In this document: in pieces, positions 39,327 to 48,019 of the stretch
Position numbering within the stretch: the first letter of the stretch is position 1
Layout of the letters: the number at the start of each line of letters is the position of its first letter
Source of the DNA: Ephemeroptericola cinctiostellae
GTDB taxonomy: Bacteria; Pseudomonadota; Gammaproteobacteria; Burkholderiales; Burkholderiaceae
Assembly: GCF_003339525.1 (NCBI RefSeq)
Contig: NZ_CP031124.1
Coordinates: 248,001-312,000 of the forward strand
Length of the DNA: 64,000 nucleotides
Reading direction: 5' to 3'
Position numbers and translations under genes: made by a program
Notes under the pieces: generated by a model
Database searches by the model: none
Seen by the model: the letters and a program-made list of their open reading frames with translations, nothing else
What the model was told of the DNA's origin: nothing

Positions 39327-39935
39327 ATGAACACTGAACAAACCTCACCTCATACCTCATTGACCAGCCCACTCAACTTGGTCGGACAGTTTTTAATCGC
39401 CATGCCCAGCCAGCAAGGGGATGCTTTTGAACGAACCGTGATTTATATTTGTGAGCACAATCCTTCAGGTGCTCTCGGCCTCGTGGTCAACCGTGAGTCG
39501 GAAGTGACCATTTCTGATGTGCTTACCAAGCTGGCGGTGGTGGATGAGATGCAAATCCAGTACGCGGCTCACAGCACAGACAGCGTATTGGTGGGTGGCC
39601 CCGTTCAAACGGAGCGGGGCTTTGTGCTGCACTCCCCTTTCAAACAATACGCCGCCACCATACAAATCAATGACAATTTGGGTCTGACCAGCTCACGCGA
39701 CATCCTTGAAGCCGTTGCCCGAGGAGAAGGACCACACCACATGCTGCTTGCACTGGGCTATGCCGGCTGGGGGGCGGGCCAGCTCGAAGATGAATTGGCA
39801 CGCAACGCATGGCTCAATGTTCAAGCCGATGAACATGTGTTGTTTGAAACATTGCCCCGTGAAAAATACGACCAAGCCATGCGTTTATTGGGTTTTAATG
39901 CGGCCATGTTGTCAGAACAAATGGGGCACGCATGA
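39327..39935 (+). CDS. YqgE/AlgH family protein (DUF179)
   Basis: Members of this family are widespread in proteobacteria and have no settled biochemical role; in Pseudomonas AlgH was linked to alginate expression. The 202-aa protein shows the hallmark GQFLIAMPSQQGDAFERTVI, YICEHNPSGALGLVVNR and VLVGGPVQTERGFVLH. It overlaps the ruvX start by four bases, the conserved yqgE-yqgF pairing. There is no visible ribosome-binding site, but TAAAAT ends seven bases before the ATG, so the message might be leaderless (inference). Confidence 0.95.
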   Translation: MNTEQTSPHTSLTSPLNLVGQFLIAMPSQQGDAFERTVIYICEHNPSGALGLVVNRESEVTISDVLTKLAVVDEMQIQYAAHSTDSVLVGGPVQTERGFVLHSPFKQYAATIQINDNLGLTSSRDILEAVARGEGPHHMLLALGYAGWGAGQLEDELARNAWLNVQADEHVLFETLPREKYDQAMRLLGFNAAMLSEQMGHA

Positions 39936-40345
39936 CTATTGAAACCATACTGGGCATCGATTACGGCCTGAAGCGTGTTGGTGTGGCCACTGGCAATACA
40001 CTGACACACAGTGCCGAACCATTAACGGTCATTCAACGCGACGATGACACTCAGGTCATTCGCGTCATTGCTCAGTTGGCGCGCGATTGGCAAGCACATG
40101 CTGTCGCCATCGGCGTTCCTCGCCACCCCGACGGCACACCACATGAGATGACGGCAGCGTGTCTGGCGTTTATTGCTCAACTGCGTCATGCGCTGAACCT
40201 CAATGTCATTGAGGTTGATGAGCGTTACACCTCCGCCGTAATCCCCTCAAAGACCACGCGCAAAGCCAATGGAAAAGTGCGATCGGCCATCCAAGACGAC
40301 CAAGCGGCCGCAGTGATACTCCAACAACATTTGAGCAGCCTATAA
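39932..40345 (+). CDS. ruvX: Holliday-junction resolvase-like protein RuvX (YqgF)
   Basis: The YqgF/RuvX family has an RNase H-like fold; E. coli YqgF acts in 16S rRNA 5' end processing and antitermination has also been proposed. The 137-aa protein has the first acidic motif GIDYGLKRVGVATG, with Asp10, the EVDERYTS motif with the second catalytic acid, and a C-terminal DDQAAAVILQQHL with the last aspartate. It overlaps yqgE and ends about 60 bases before a strong terminator. Confidence 0.95.
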   Translation: MTIETILGIDYGLKRVGVATGNTLTHSAEPLTVIQRDDDTQVIRVIAQLARDWQAHAVAIGVPRHPDGTPHEMTAACLAFIAQLRHALNLNVIEVDERYTSAVIPSKTTRKANGKVRSAIQDDQAAAVILQQHLSSL

Positions 40346-40406
40346 CAGCAGGTATAACAGCAAGCGTTGTTTGCTAAGCCTAAAATACATCGTCATTTAA
40401 GACGCA

Positions 40407-40438
40407 AAAAGCCCCAGCAATCGATTGCTGGGGCTTTT
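40407..40438. terminator. Bidirectional terminator between ruvX and the stress-protein gene
   Basis: AAAAGCCCCAGCAA (40407-40420) pairs perfectly with TTGCTGGGGCTTTT (40425-40438) over TCGA. It serves ruvX on the plus strand and, at 90 bases past its stop, the minus-strand usp gene. Confidence 0.9.
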
Positions 40439-40527
40439 CATGAAAACACATCGAAGCTTGATTTACAGAACAGGATCAGTCCTTCGATCAACCCTTCGAA
40501 ATGACCTCATCAAACACCATGATCAGG

Positions 40528-41415
40528 CTATGAAACTTTAGGCAAAATCATCACAGGCACAGGTGAAGCACGCATGATTTTATTGGCATTGGAGCCCAAA
40601 AACACCCGTTGAAGCATGCCCATGCGGCTCGAGCCCAAAGCCAAAACCTCACCAGACAACCAATCCAAGTGGTTCATTGCATCGTCCCACGTTTCACCTT
40701 CAGCCACAGCCACCTCAATTGGCGGCTCATGTCCAGACAACTGCTCGCGAATGCGCTCAAGCGTCACCTCCGCTTGAAGACGCCATTCATCGGCAATCAC
40801 ACGCTCGGCTTGATAACCCACCAAGGATGGGTACATTTGACGATCACGCACAGCAAAGCTAACCAAGCGCAATGGCACACCCAATGCCGTCGCCATGCCC
40901 AACGCCTCAAGCACCGTGCCACTCGCAGCCTCAAGTCCAGAATAGGCGCAAGTCAAACGTGAAATCGGTGGGCTGGTTTTGACCCGATGGTCTCGCGGCG
41001 CCATGGCTACTGGTATTTCAGCGACATGCATGATCTCACTGGACACACCGCCCATTGACAAACGCCCAGTCGACCCAGACCGTGATGAACCCAACACGAT
41101 GATGTCAGCCCCCTCTTGCTTTGCGGCCTCAGTTAAACCCACCGTCGCCGAACTGGCACCATACTTAATAAAACGCGCGTTGGGCACATCACCCAATTGT
41201 GCACGCGCCTGATCCAGTGCATTTGCGGCATGCTCTGCAAGAAATTTGCCATAATCTTGATCCACGCTGCTGCCAAACGATGGGTGCCCCCACACCTCTG
41301 GAATCACCGTGCACACCACGATATTCGAGCCTGAGTGCGCCGTCAACGATACCGCCAGTGCCAGTGCTTCTTGCCCCGCATAATCCGGGGTATAACCGAC
41401 CAAGCAGGTTTTCAT
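40528..41415 (-). CDS. Universal stress protein with two Usp domains
   Basis: The 295-aa protein is a tandem UspA-type protein: two alpha/beta domains of about 145 residues each. The nucleotide-binding signatures are visible in both halves, VLGSSRSGSTGRLSMGG and ALGSSRMGMLQRVFLGSNA. Such proteins bind ATP and modulate stress survival or a partner transporter. The ATG at 41413-41415 has AAAGGGGATTGAAC upstream; a TTG two codons earlier is not needed. It starts two bases after an amino-acid permease gene stop, so the two are co-translated and it may regulate that permease (inference). Confidence 0.93.
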   Translation of the reverse strand: MKTCLVGYTPDYAGQEALALAVSLTAHSGSNIVVCTVIPEVWGHPSFGSSVDQDYGKFLAEHAANALDQARAQLGDVPNARFIKYGASSATVGLTEAAKQEGADIIVLGSSRSGSTGRLSMGGVSSEIMHVAEIPVAMAPRDHRVKTSPPISRLTCAYSGLEAASGTVLEALGMATALGVPLRLVSFAVRDRQMYPSLVGYQAERVIADEWRLQAEVTLERIREQLSGHEPPIEVAVAEGETWDDAMNHLDWLSGEVLALGSSRMGMLQRVFLGSNANKIMRASPVPVMILPKVS

Positions 41416-41417
41416 GT

Positions 41418-42896
41418 TCAATCCCCTTTATTGGCTAATTTTGAATGATGAATGCCATACAAAAAATAACCCAAGATTGCCAAACTGATCCAAATGGCAA
41501 ACACAGTATAAGTGGTTTTTGACAAATCAGACATGATCCACACACACACTGCCACACTGGCCAATGGAATCGTCCACGCACCAAACGGCAATTTGAAACC
41601 ACGTGGCATGTTCGGCGCTTTATAACGCATGACAATCACACCAATAGACACCAAAGAAAACGCCACTAAAGTCCCCATGCTGACCATGTCCCACAAGTAA
41701 CCAGAATCCACAAAACCACCAATCAAACCCACCATGATGCAAACAGCAATCGTGTTGAACACAGGTGCCAAGGTTTTTGGGCTGACTTGACGGAAAGAGC
41801 GCGGAATCAAACCGTCACGTGAGATCGCAAACAAAATACGGGTCTGGCCATAAATCGTCACCAACGTCACAGAGAACACAGAAATCACAGCACCGGCCGA
41901 CAGCAACAATGCAGGCCAGCCTTGGCCCGTGACTTTTTCCAAAATTGCGGACAAACCTGCTTCTTGCCCATCGAATTCGGCCGCAGGTTGTGCACCCATC
42001 GCCGCCACAGCCACTGCAATATACGACGCAACCACAATCAGCAAAGCCAAAATAATGCCCAAAGGCACATTGCGTTTTGGGTTTTTCACCTCAGCACCTG
42101 CCGTTGCCACGGTATCCAAACCGATGAATGAGAAAAAGATGGTACCCGCTGCGGCCAAAACCCCTTTGCCTTCAACGCCATTGCCCGTCAAGCCGTAAGG
42201 GTTAAAAGGTTTGAAGTGTTCGGTACTGAAAGCAGTGAAAGCCACCGCAGAGAAAAAAACCAGAATCGCAATTTTGATCAACACCATGATTGCATTGACG
42301 GTGGCCGATTCTTTAGAGCCACGCAACAACAAAAAGCAGCACATGGTCACCAAAATCATTGGCGGCAAATTAAAATTCCCCCAATGCATTTCATTGCCAT
42401 TTTCACCCGACACAATCAACGGACTGCGCAGATTTTCTGGAATCTCCCAGCCAAACGCATGGCTTAGGAAGTTATTTAAATACTCAGACCAACCAATCGA
42501 GGTTGCACTGGCCGCCAACGCGTACTCCAGCAACAAGCACGCTCCGACGATATACGCGGCAAATTCACCAATCGTGACATACGTATAAGAATACGCGGAA
42601 CCCGATGCTGGAATACTGGATGCCAGTTCGGCATAACACAAGGCCGTCAGTGCCGCCGCCAAGCCTGCGATCAAAAATGAATAAATCACCGCAGGACCCG
42701 CTTTCGGCACGGCCTCACCCATTGCAAAGAAAATCCCTGTACCAATGGTTGCACCCACCCCCAGCATCACCAAAGAGAAAAGCCCCAACGAACGATTCAG
42801 CTCACCGCTGCCATGTCCGCCATGCCCCCCCTCATGACCTGCCTCAGCATCTGCAGATTTTGTTCGCATCAAGCGACCCAGTAAAGTTTGACTCAT
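41418..42896 (-). CDS. APC-superfamily amino-acid permease
   Basis: A 12-helix APC transporter, closest in look to the cationic amino acid transporter (CAT) family. The ATG at 42894-42896 has GGAGACAAAC upstream and gives 492 aa; two earlier starts lack a site. The first helix has GVGATIGTGIFFAMGE, the substrate-binding unwound region of APC proteins, and the sixth has FFSFIGLDTVATAGAE. The cytoplasmic N-terminus carries a His/Gly-rich stretch GHEGGHGGHGSG (His21, 25, 28) that may bind metal. Paired with a universal stress protein gene two bases downstream. Substrate is not known. Confidence 0.9.
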   Translation of the reverse strand: MSQTLLGRLMRTKSADAEAGHEGGHGGHGSGELNRSLGLFSLVMLGVGATIGTGIFFAMGEAVPKAGPAVIYSFLIAGLAAALTALCYAELASSIPASGSAYSYTYVTIGEFAAYIVGACLLLEYALAASATSIGWSEYLNNFLSHAFGWEIPENLRSPLIVSGENGNEMHWGNFNLPPMILVTMCCFLLLRGSKESATVNAIMVLIKIAILVFFSAVAFTAFSTEHFKPFNPYGLTGNGVEGKGVLAAAGTIFFSFIGLDTVATAGAEVKNPKRNVPLGIILALLIVVASYIAVAVAAMGAQPAAEFDGQEAGLSAILEKVTGQGWPALLLSAGAVISVFSVTLVTIYGQTRILFAISRDGLIPRSFRQVSPKTLAPVFNTIAVCIMVGLIGGFVDSGYLWDMVSMGTLVAFSLVSIGVIVMRYKAPNMPRGFKLPFGAWTIPLASVAVCVWIMSDLSKTTYTVFAIWISLAILGYFLYGIHHSKLANKGD

Positions 42897-43383
42897 GTTT
42901 GTCTCCATAGAGGATATTTTTGTGTAACGCCTTGCCAAAAGCAGGCCTTATGATTATTTTTAACAGCCCAAGGCTGCAAATATGCATTAAAACCCTCACC
43001 CACACCTTGTGCAGAAAATGGATAAGAATCAAAATGGCATGTGACGCAAGAATGCGCCAAATTTCAATGAAGCGCAAGTATTTTAGCGACATTTTTGTAT
43101 TAAATGGATTTTTTGTGTTATTTGCTGGTCACCCCACTTCAACAAAATGAGTACTGTTGACAAAACACAGCTCAAATGATTAACAACAATCAAGAATAAG
43201 TAGCTATTTAGAACAAATCTGTCAAAACCAACAAAATGATGTATTTTTTGAACTGATTTTCCAAAATATCGTATAATCAGACCTCGCGGATCAGCCTTCA
43301 ATAACCCGCAATTTTAACAACAATTGACAACATTTAACGTCAAAAATTCACCTCTTTTACATACTTACACCTTGGAGTTTTTC
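42897..43383. other. Divergent gap between the permease gene and aqpZ
   Basis: This 487-base region contains a clear promoter for aqpZ (43248-43277) and a possible minus-strand promoter for the permease (TTGCAG then TAATCA, near 42950-42985, weak). No gene or RNA recognised. Confidence 0.6.
43248..43277 (+). promoter_or_regulatory. Promoter of aqpZ
   Basis: TTGAAC (43248-43253) and a perfect TATAAT (43272-43277) with an 18-base spacer. Predicted start near 43284, about 100 bases before the aqpZ ATG. Confidence 0.75.
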
Positions 43384-44085
43384 ATGAACAAACTATTGGC
43401 AGAATTTATCGGCACTTTTTGGTTGGTATTGGGCGGCTGCGGCAGTGCCGCGTTGGCAGCCGCATTTCCTGAGGCTTCAAACACGCTGGGCATTGGCTTC
43501 ATGGGCGTGGCCTTCGCTTTTGGCTTAACAGTGCTAACGATGGCATACACCGTGGGCCCTATTTCTGGCGGGCACTTCAACCCAGCTGTTACCTTCGGCC
43601 TGTGGGCTGGCGGCCGCTTTCCATCAAAAGACATCGCAGGTTATGTGATCGCCCAAGTATTGGGTGCAGTGGTTGCTTCGGCCATCTTATTCATCATTGT
43701 CAGTGGTAAAGCAGGCTTCACAGGGGTGGGCGGTTTTGCATCGAATGGCTATGGTGAACTCTCTCCAGGTAAATTCAGCATGATGTCCGCACTCATCACC
43801 GAAGTGGTCATGACAGCTGCATTTTTGTTCATCATCATGGGCGCAACCCATAAAGACACGCCCGCAGGCTTTGCCCCCATCGCCATTGGCTTGGCATTGA
43901 CCTTGATTCACTTGATTTCCATCCCTGTGACCAACACATCGGTCAACCCTGCGCGCTCAACAGGTGTGGCGTTGTTCGCACAAACAGCGGCACTGTCACA
44001 ACTGTGGCTGTTCTGGGTCGCCCCCATCGTTGGCGGCATCTTGGGTGCTGTGTTGTTTCGCGTGGTTAAATCGGACAAAGCATAA
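43384..44085 (+). CDS. aqpZ: Aquaporin Z
   Basis: AqpZ is a tetrameric water channel of the inner membrane. From the ATG at 43384, with GGAG eight bases upstream, the protein is 233 aa with six membrane helices and two NPA half-helices: NPA at 66-68 and NPA at 188-190. The aromatic/arginine filter residues are Phe44, His176, Thr185 and Arg191, the water-selective set rather than a glycerol facilitator set. The frame is open 20 codons further upstream but that part is the leader. A terminator follows at 44119. Confidence 0.96.
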   Translation: MNKLLAEFIGTFWLVLGGCGSAALAAAFPEASNTLGIGFMGVAFAFGLTVLTMAYTVGPISGGHFNPAVTFGLWAGGRFPSKDIAGYVIAQVLGAVVASAILFIIVSGKAGFTGVGGFASNGYGELSPGKFSMMSALITEVVMTAAFLFIIMGATHKDTPAGFAPIAIGLALTLIHLISIPVTNTSVNPARSTGVALFAQTAALSQLWLFWVAPIVGGILGAVLFRVVKSDKA

Positions 44086-44118
44086 ATTACACACCTGATT
44101 TCAAGTCACACACCCAAA

Positions 44119-44149
44119 AAGAAGCCCGCTCCAATTGAGCGGGCTTCTT
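44119..44149. terminator. Terminator after aqpZ
   Basis: AAGAAGCCCGCTC (44119-44131) pairs perfectly with GAGCGGGCTTCTT (44137-44149) over five bases. Convergent with the DMT permease gene, it can act in both directions. Confidence 0.85.
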
Positions 44150-44231
44150 CACATCTTATCAACCTGAGCTCGTCCAATCCAAAAGGATCAAACAACCCAT
44201 ACATTCACATACATTCATTTACCACCTTCAT

Positions 44232-45125
44232 TCAATGGCCATCGCTCCACCACGCCGACACCACACCTGCACTTAAAATCAACGCCCCACCAACCCACGC
44301 ACGCACACTCAACACTTCCCCCGCAATCAACCAACTCGACATCGCCCCAACCACCAATTCAAACGGTAAAATCACCACCACCTGATGCGAAGTCAAATGC
44401 CGAACACCATATTGATACATGCGGTTGGTGAACAGCAATAAACAGCCCATCACCAACATCACGGCCACAGCCCACCCTGCACTGTCGGCACGTGGAAGAT
44501 GGGGCCCGATTTCAAAAGGCAGCCATGACAAACCCAAAACGACGCCCCCCACAGACAGGAAAAAAGCACGTGAGTCCGAGCGCATGTGAGGTGTTTGCTT
44601 CACCAACACATTCAACAAGCCCGACCCTATGCCCGCAGCCAACCCTGACCATTCAGCGGGCGAAGCAGGCCACGGTGCGCCTAATTTAGGGTCATACAGC
44701 ATCAATGCCGCCCCCAACAAGCCCAAACCCACGCCCAACCAACCCGCCCAATTGGCTTTTTCCTTCAAAATCAAATGCGCCAAAATCACCGTCCACACAG
44801 GCATCAAGTAAAACAGCAGCATGACCCGCATCACCTCGCCATGCACCATGCCCCATGTGAAGCCCAGCGCACTGATGGCTGATGAAGCCATCAACAGCAA
44901 CAAAACAGGCCAAGGCACATCGCGCCACCGACCCTCACGCAACGCACGCCACGCCAACATCCCTGCAACGATGGCCGCCACGATCGAGGTGGACACACCC
45001 GCAGCCATGCCACTCATGCCAAACACATGCAATTGACGATAGCCGACCCAACACAAGCCCCAAAACGAAGAGACTTCCAGTAACGCAATAATGGCAAGGG
45101 ATTTTTTAGAAAAGAAAGACGTCAT
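44232..45125 (-). CDS. DMT-superfamily (EamA) permease
   Basis: The 297-aa protein has ten hydrophobic segments arranged as two EamA repeats, the layout of metabolite exporters such as EamA and RhaT-like carriers. Features include the start LLEVSSFWGLCWVGYRQL, and the repeat junction at LILKEKANWAGWLGVGLGLL, with the second repeat ending SSWLIAGEVLSVRAWVGG. The substrate cannot be told from sequence. It has its own promoter about 135 bases upstream. Start ATG at 45123-45125, GGAG ten bases upstream. Confidence 0.88.
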   Translation of the reverse strand: MTSFFSKKSLAIIALLEVSSFWGLCWVGYRQLHVFGMSGMAAGVSTSIVAAIVAGMLAWRALREGRWRDVPWPVLLLLMASSAISALGFTWGMVHGEVMRVMLLFYLMPVWTVILAHLILKEKANWAGWLGVGLGLLGAALMLYDPKLGAPWPASPAEWSGLAAGIGSGLLNVLVKQTPHMRSDSRAFFLSVGGVVLGLSWLPFEIGPHLPRADSAGWAVAVMLVMGCLLLFTNRMYQYGVRHLTSHQVVVILPFELVVGAMSSWLIAGEVLSVRAWVGGALILSAGVVSAWWSDGH

Positions 45126-45428
45126 CAGACATGCTCCAAAAAAGGTTCATGTGATGGCATTCGCTGACGCTGCGTGGCTTATCACGGTCACGCGTGAGAC
45201 ATTTGAAGAAAAAACTGAACAAAATAAAAGGCGCACAAGACAATGCACAAAAAGCACCTTAGAAAATTATAGCAGTGCACTGAGCAAACAGCAAACCCAC
45301 TCCCTGCTCGGTAGAACAACCACCCCACAGATAACTCCACGCTCCCCCATTCAACGGCACGCCATGGCGCATCCATCAAATGAACCTCTTAACATTGCGA
45401 GCTCATCGACCGCAAGCAAGCACGGAGC
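45126..45428. other. Gap between ykgJ-like gene and DMT permease gene
   Basis: This 303-base stretch holds the permease promoter at 45266-45294 and its leader. A plus-strand open frame at 45091-45531 crosses it but overlaps the cysteine-cluster gene and has no family look; I reject it. Confidence 0.6.
45266..45294 (-). promoter_or_regulatory. Promoter of the DMT permease gene
   Basis: On the minus strand TTGCTG (45289-45294) and a perfect TATAAT (45266-45271) are 17 bases apart. The start would be near 45259, giving a leader of about 135 bases. Confidence 0.7.
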
Positions 45429-45746
45429 TCACAGCGGAGGCAAAGGCGGCAACCCATGTAAAGCCCTTGCAGCCAAGCACCGCTCATCCCCCATTTCAAA
45501 ATCACGGCAAGTAGTGGAGCGCAACGCATAAATACCACAGCCAGCGGCTTGCCCTATCTCCCCTTGCAAGGCAACACAGCGCAGCCGCGCTTGATTTGTA
45601 CCCTTCATGGCAACAAAATAAGGACTGACGGGTTCGGTCAACGCCTCCGGCACACAGCCTGAGGGATGGGCATCGGTTTCCGCCCAATAAAACGACACAC
45701 GAAAACTGGCGCAGCACGCGCCACAACGGATACAAGCATCACTCAT
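45429..45746 (-). CDS. YkgJ-type cysteine cluster protein
   Basis: A 105-aa protein with the zinc/iron-chelating domain pattern: Cys5, Cys8, Cys11 and Cys12 in CIRCGACC, then cysteines in GCVPEAL, RCVALQGEIG, CGIYALRSTTC and RCLAAR. Family members probably coordinate an Fe-S or Zn cluster; the role is unknown. Homologues are generally near this length. The ATG at 45744-45746 follows a structured intergenic element after mnmE. The Pro/Leu tail GLPPLPPL is unremarkable. Confidence 0.87.
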   Translation of the reverse strand: MSDACIRCGACCASFRVSFYWAETDAHPSGCVPEALTEPVSPYFVAMKGTNQARLRCVALQGEIGQAAGCGIYALRSTTCRDFEMGDERCLAARALHGLPPLPPL

Positions 45747-45759
45747 GGTTTACACAAAA

Positions 45760-45822
45760 ATCAGGTGGCACAGCCCCTAAGCGCACCACATCGGGTTAAA
45801 AAATGCGACCCAACCACCTGAT
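45760..45822 (-). promoter_or_regulatory. Branched RNA fold followed by U-run before the cysteine-cluster gene
   Basis: In minus-strand sense ATCAGGTGG (45822-45814) pairs with CCACCTGAT (45768-45760). Within the 45-base interior TTGGGT can pair with ACCCGA. A T-run follows the closing stem and the start codon of the next gene lies about 14 bases on. It could be the mnmE terminator or an attenuator in a leader. Confidence 0.5.
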
Positions 45823-45960
45823 CGCTCGTTAGCTGGAAAAGAGAGGCACAAAGGCAAAGCACTCGGGATTCTCTTGCCAAGACAAATGCCCACGCCCTCA
45901 TTCAAATGAGGTTGTTCTTTGTCCTCAGCGCCTCACTTCTTAATCACCAGCCTTACTTAA

Positions 45961-47367
45961 TCACTTACCAATACAAAAACTAGAAAAAATCACACCCAAC
46001 AAATCATCTGAAGTGAACTCACCGGTGATTTGATTGAGCTGTTCTTGCGCAAGACGTAATTCTTCAGCAAATAAATCCAGCTTCTGATCTTGCGTCAACG
46101 CATGGGCATACGCCGTCTGCACGTGTGCATCGGCGAGCCTCAAAGCCGTTAAATGGCGCTCTCGGGCAATAAACACATCACCTGCCGATTTTTCAAACCC
46201 CACAATCGTCAACAACCGAGTGCGCAAATCATCCAAACCCGCCCCTGTTTTCGCGCTGATGTAAATGCAATCCCCCACAGCGTCAACGGGATCATTCAAC
46301 AAATCGGTTTTATTCACCAATGTGATCAAAGGCGTGCCCGCAGGCGTTTTATTCGCCAGTTCGGCGAGCAATTGCACATCCAGGTTATTGTGCGCGATGT
46401 GCTCCGCCTCTCCAGACATTTGCATGGCATCGACCAAATGCAGCACCACATCGGCTTTTTCGACTGCCCCCCATGTGCGCTCAATGCCGATTTTCTCCAC
46501 CACATCATCGGTGTCACGCAAACCTGCGGTGTCGATGACATTCAACGGCACCCCCTCAATTTGCACCACCTGCGTCACCGTATCACGTGTCGTACCCGCA
46601 ATCGGCGTGACAATCGCAACATCTTGCCCAGCCAGTGCATTGAGCAACGATGATTTACCTACATTCGGCTGCCCAACCAGCACCACATTGACGCCATTGC
46701 GCAACAAAGCCCCTTGCTTGGCCGTGGTCAATACACCCGCCAGCTCCGTTTGAATGCGATCCAATTGACCAAAAGCGTCCGCTTTTTGCAAAAAATCAAT
46801 TTCCTCTTCAGGAAAATCCAGCGTCGCCTCAACCAACATGCGCAAATGCACCACTTTAGTCACCAAAGTGTGAATGCGCATCGAAAACTCTCCTGACAGC
46901 GAACGCACCGCACTTTTCGCCGCGGCTTCGGTCGATGCCTCAATCAAGTCGGCCACCGCTTCAGCCTGCGCCAAATCGATTTTATCATTTAAAAAAGCAC
47001 GCTCAGTGAACTCACCTGCCTCCGCCAAACGCACGCCGTAAGCAGCACCCGCTTGCAAGCAACGGCGCAACAGCAATTGCATGACCACAGGGCCACCGTG
47101 ACCTTGCAACTCCAGCACGTGCTCACCCGTATAGGAATGCGGCGCATTGAAATACAGCGCCAAGCCGTGATCAATCGGCGTGTTTTGTGCATCCAAAAAA
47201 GCACCATAGTGTGCATGACGGGGCGTCAATGCGCGCCCACAGAGTGCTTGCATCAAAGCTTGAATAACCGCCAAACCGCCCGATGCGCGCACCACCCCCA
47301 CCCCGCCACGCCCTGAGGCGGTGGCAATGGCGACAATGGTTGAAGGGCTAGAAGCATGTGCAGTCAT
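45961..47367 (-). CDS. mnmE: tRNA uridine-5-carboxymethylaminomethyl modification GTPase MnmE
   Basis: MnmE with MnmG modifies U34 of certain tRNAs. From the ATG at 47365-47367 it is 468 aa. The N-terminal folate-binding domain has [12 protein letters not shown], the G domain (about residues 225-385) has GQPNVGKSS at 232-240, DTAGLRDT at 279-286 and NKTD, and the protein ends FCIGK with the catalytic cysteine. The 43-codon upstream open extension is not family-like and is rejected. Unusually it is not next to yidC or rnpA here. Confidence 0.96.
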   Translation of the reverse strand: MTAHASSPSTIVAIATASGRGGVGVVRASGGLAVIQALMQALCGRALTPRHAHYGAFLDAQNTPIDHGLALYFNAPHSYTGEHVLELQGHGGPVVMQLLLRRCLQAGAAYGVRLAEAGEFTERAFLNDKIDLAQAEAVADLIEASTEAAAKSAVRSLSGEFSMRIHTLVTKVVHLRMLVEATLDFPEEEIDFLQKADAFGQLDRIQTELAGVLTTAKQGALLRNGVNVVLVGQPNVGKSSLLNALAGQDVAIVTPIAGTTRDTVTQVVQIEGVPLNVIDTAGLRDTDDVVEKIGIERTWGAVEKADVVLHLVDAMQMSGEAEHIAHNNLDVQLLAELANKTPAGTPLITLVNKTDLLNDPVDAVGDCIYISAKTGAGLDDLRTRLLTIVGFEKSAGDVFIARERHLTALRLADAHVQTAYAHALTQDQKLDLFAEELRLAQEQLNQITGEFTSDDLLGVIFSSFCIGK

Positions 47368-47552
47368 GGTGGTGTTTTCATAAAAATAAAAGATGCGGGA
47401 TTGTAACATTTTTGCTTTCAACGGCGCGTCGTCAAACAATGCCATCCAAAAGCAAACGCTTCGATTTAACTCAAATTTGTTGCATTGCAACATCACTTTG
47501 GTAAAAAAATCAAAAAAACCCCCTCATTTTGCCTATTTTTAAAGCAACACCC

Positions 47553-47579
47553 TTGATTTATACACGATTGAATTATAAA
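47553..47579 (+). promoter_or_regulatory. Possible promoter for the 63-aa gene
   Basis: TTGATT (47553-47558) and TATAAA (47574-47579) are separated by 15 bases, shorter than ideal. About 50 bases remain to the start codon. Weak but in the right place. Confidence 0.35.
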
Positions 47580-47636
47580 TTCATGTTGCGGCGCACAAAA
47601 TCGTACGCCCGTTACTTTTTAAATAAGGAGGTTGTC

Positions 47637-47828
47637 ATGACTTCATTCTCATTGACTTTTTCAATGTTCAAAACCAGTTTGCATTCACTTCAATTCATGT
47701 TTGCACAATTGATCGACTCTCTGGATGCATTCAAACGCATGCGCAGCAATGTGACCGATGCTGAGGCCAACTTGAAATACGTGCGTGAACAAGAGCGCAA
47801 CGAAGCTGTCGACTTACATCACTTTTAA
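47637..47828 (+). CDS. Small protein of unknown function, 63 aa
   Basis: I do not recognise this gene. Evidence that it is real: the ATG at 47637 is preceded at five bases by AAGGAGG, the best ribosome-binding site in the window; the protein has a hydrophobic and phenylalanine-rich first half (FSLTFSMFKTSLHSLQFMF, up to about residue 30) and a charged helix-like second half (DAEANLKYVREQERNEAVDL). The pattern suggests an amphipathic membrane-associated peptide. It stands alone between mnmE (opposite strand) and a TauE gene. The frame is open 36 codons upstream, but nothing supports using it. Confidence 0.7.
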   Translation: MTSFSLTFSMFKTSLHSLQFMFAQLIDSLDAFKRMRSNVTDAEANLKYVREQERNEAVDLHHF

Positions 47829-48019
47829 TTTGATCGTCGTGGTCACAAAAATGGCCACAAAACTCACGTCGGTTCTCTCGAAACAATGGCTGAACACCTC
47901 ACACGATTCATTGACGACTCATTGACATGATGTCTTTGCGTATAATGGTGTTCACTTGAACGCGAACTCGGCGGTTGCGCATGCGTTCTTTCACCTGACA
48001 CTGACGTCCACCTCCCAGC

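Noticed and set aside
39082..39330. 82-codon plus-strand open frame before yqgE
   Set aside because: No ribosome-binding site or recognisable family, and composition follows the AT-rich spacer; it overlaps the yqgE start.
45091..45531. 146-codon plus-strand open frame
   Set aside because: It overlaps the start of the DMT permease gene and the end of the cysteine-cluster gene on the other strand, has no ribosome-binding site and low-complexity Ser/Thr/Lys composition.
47479..47491. 13-base palindrome GTTGCATTGCAAC upstream of mnmE
   Set aside because: Short and single; there is no second copy or known operator match, so it can be chance.
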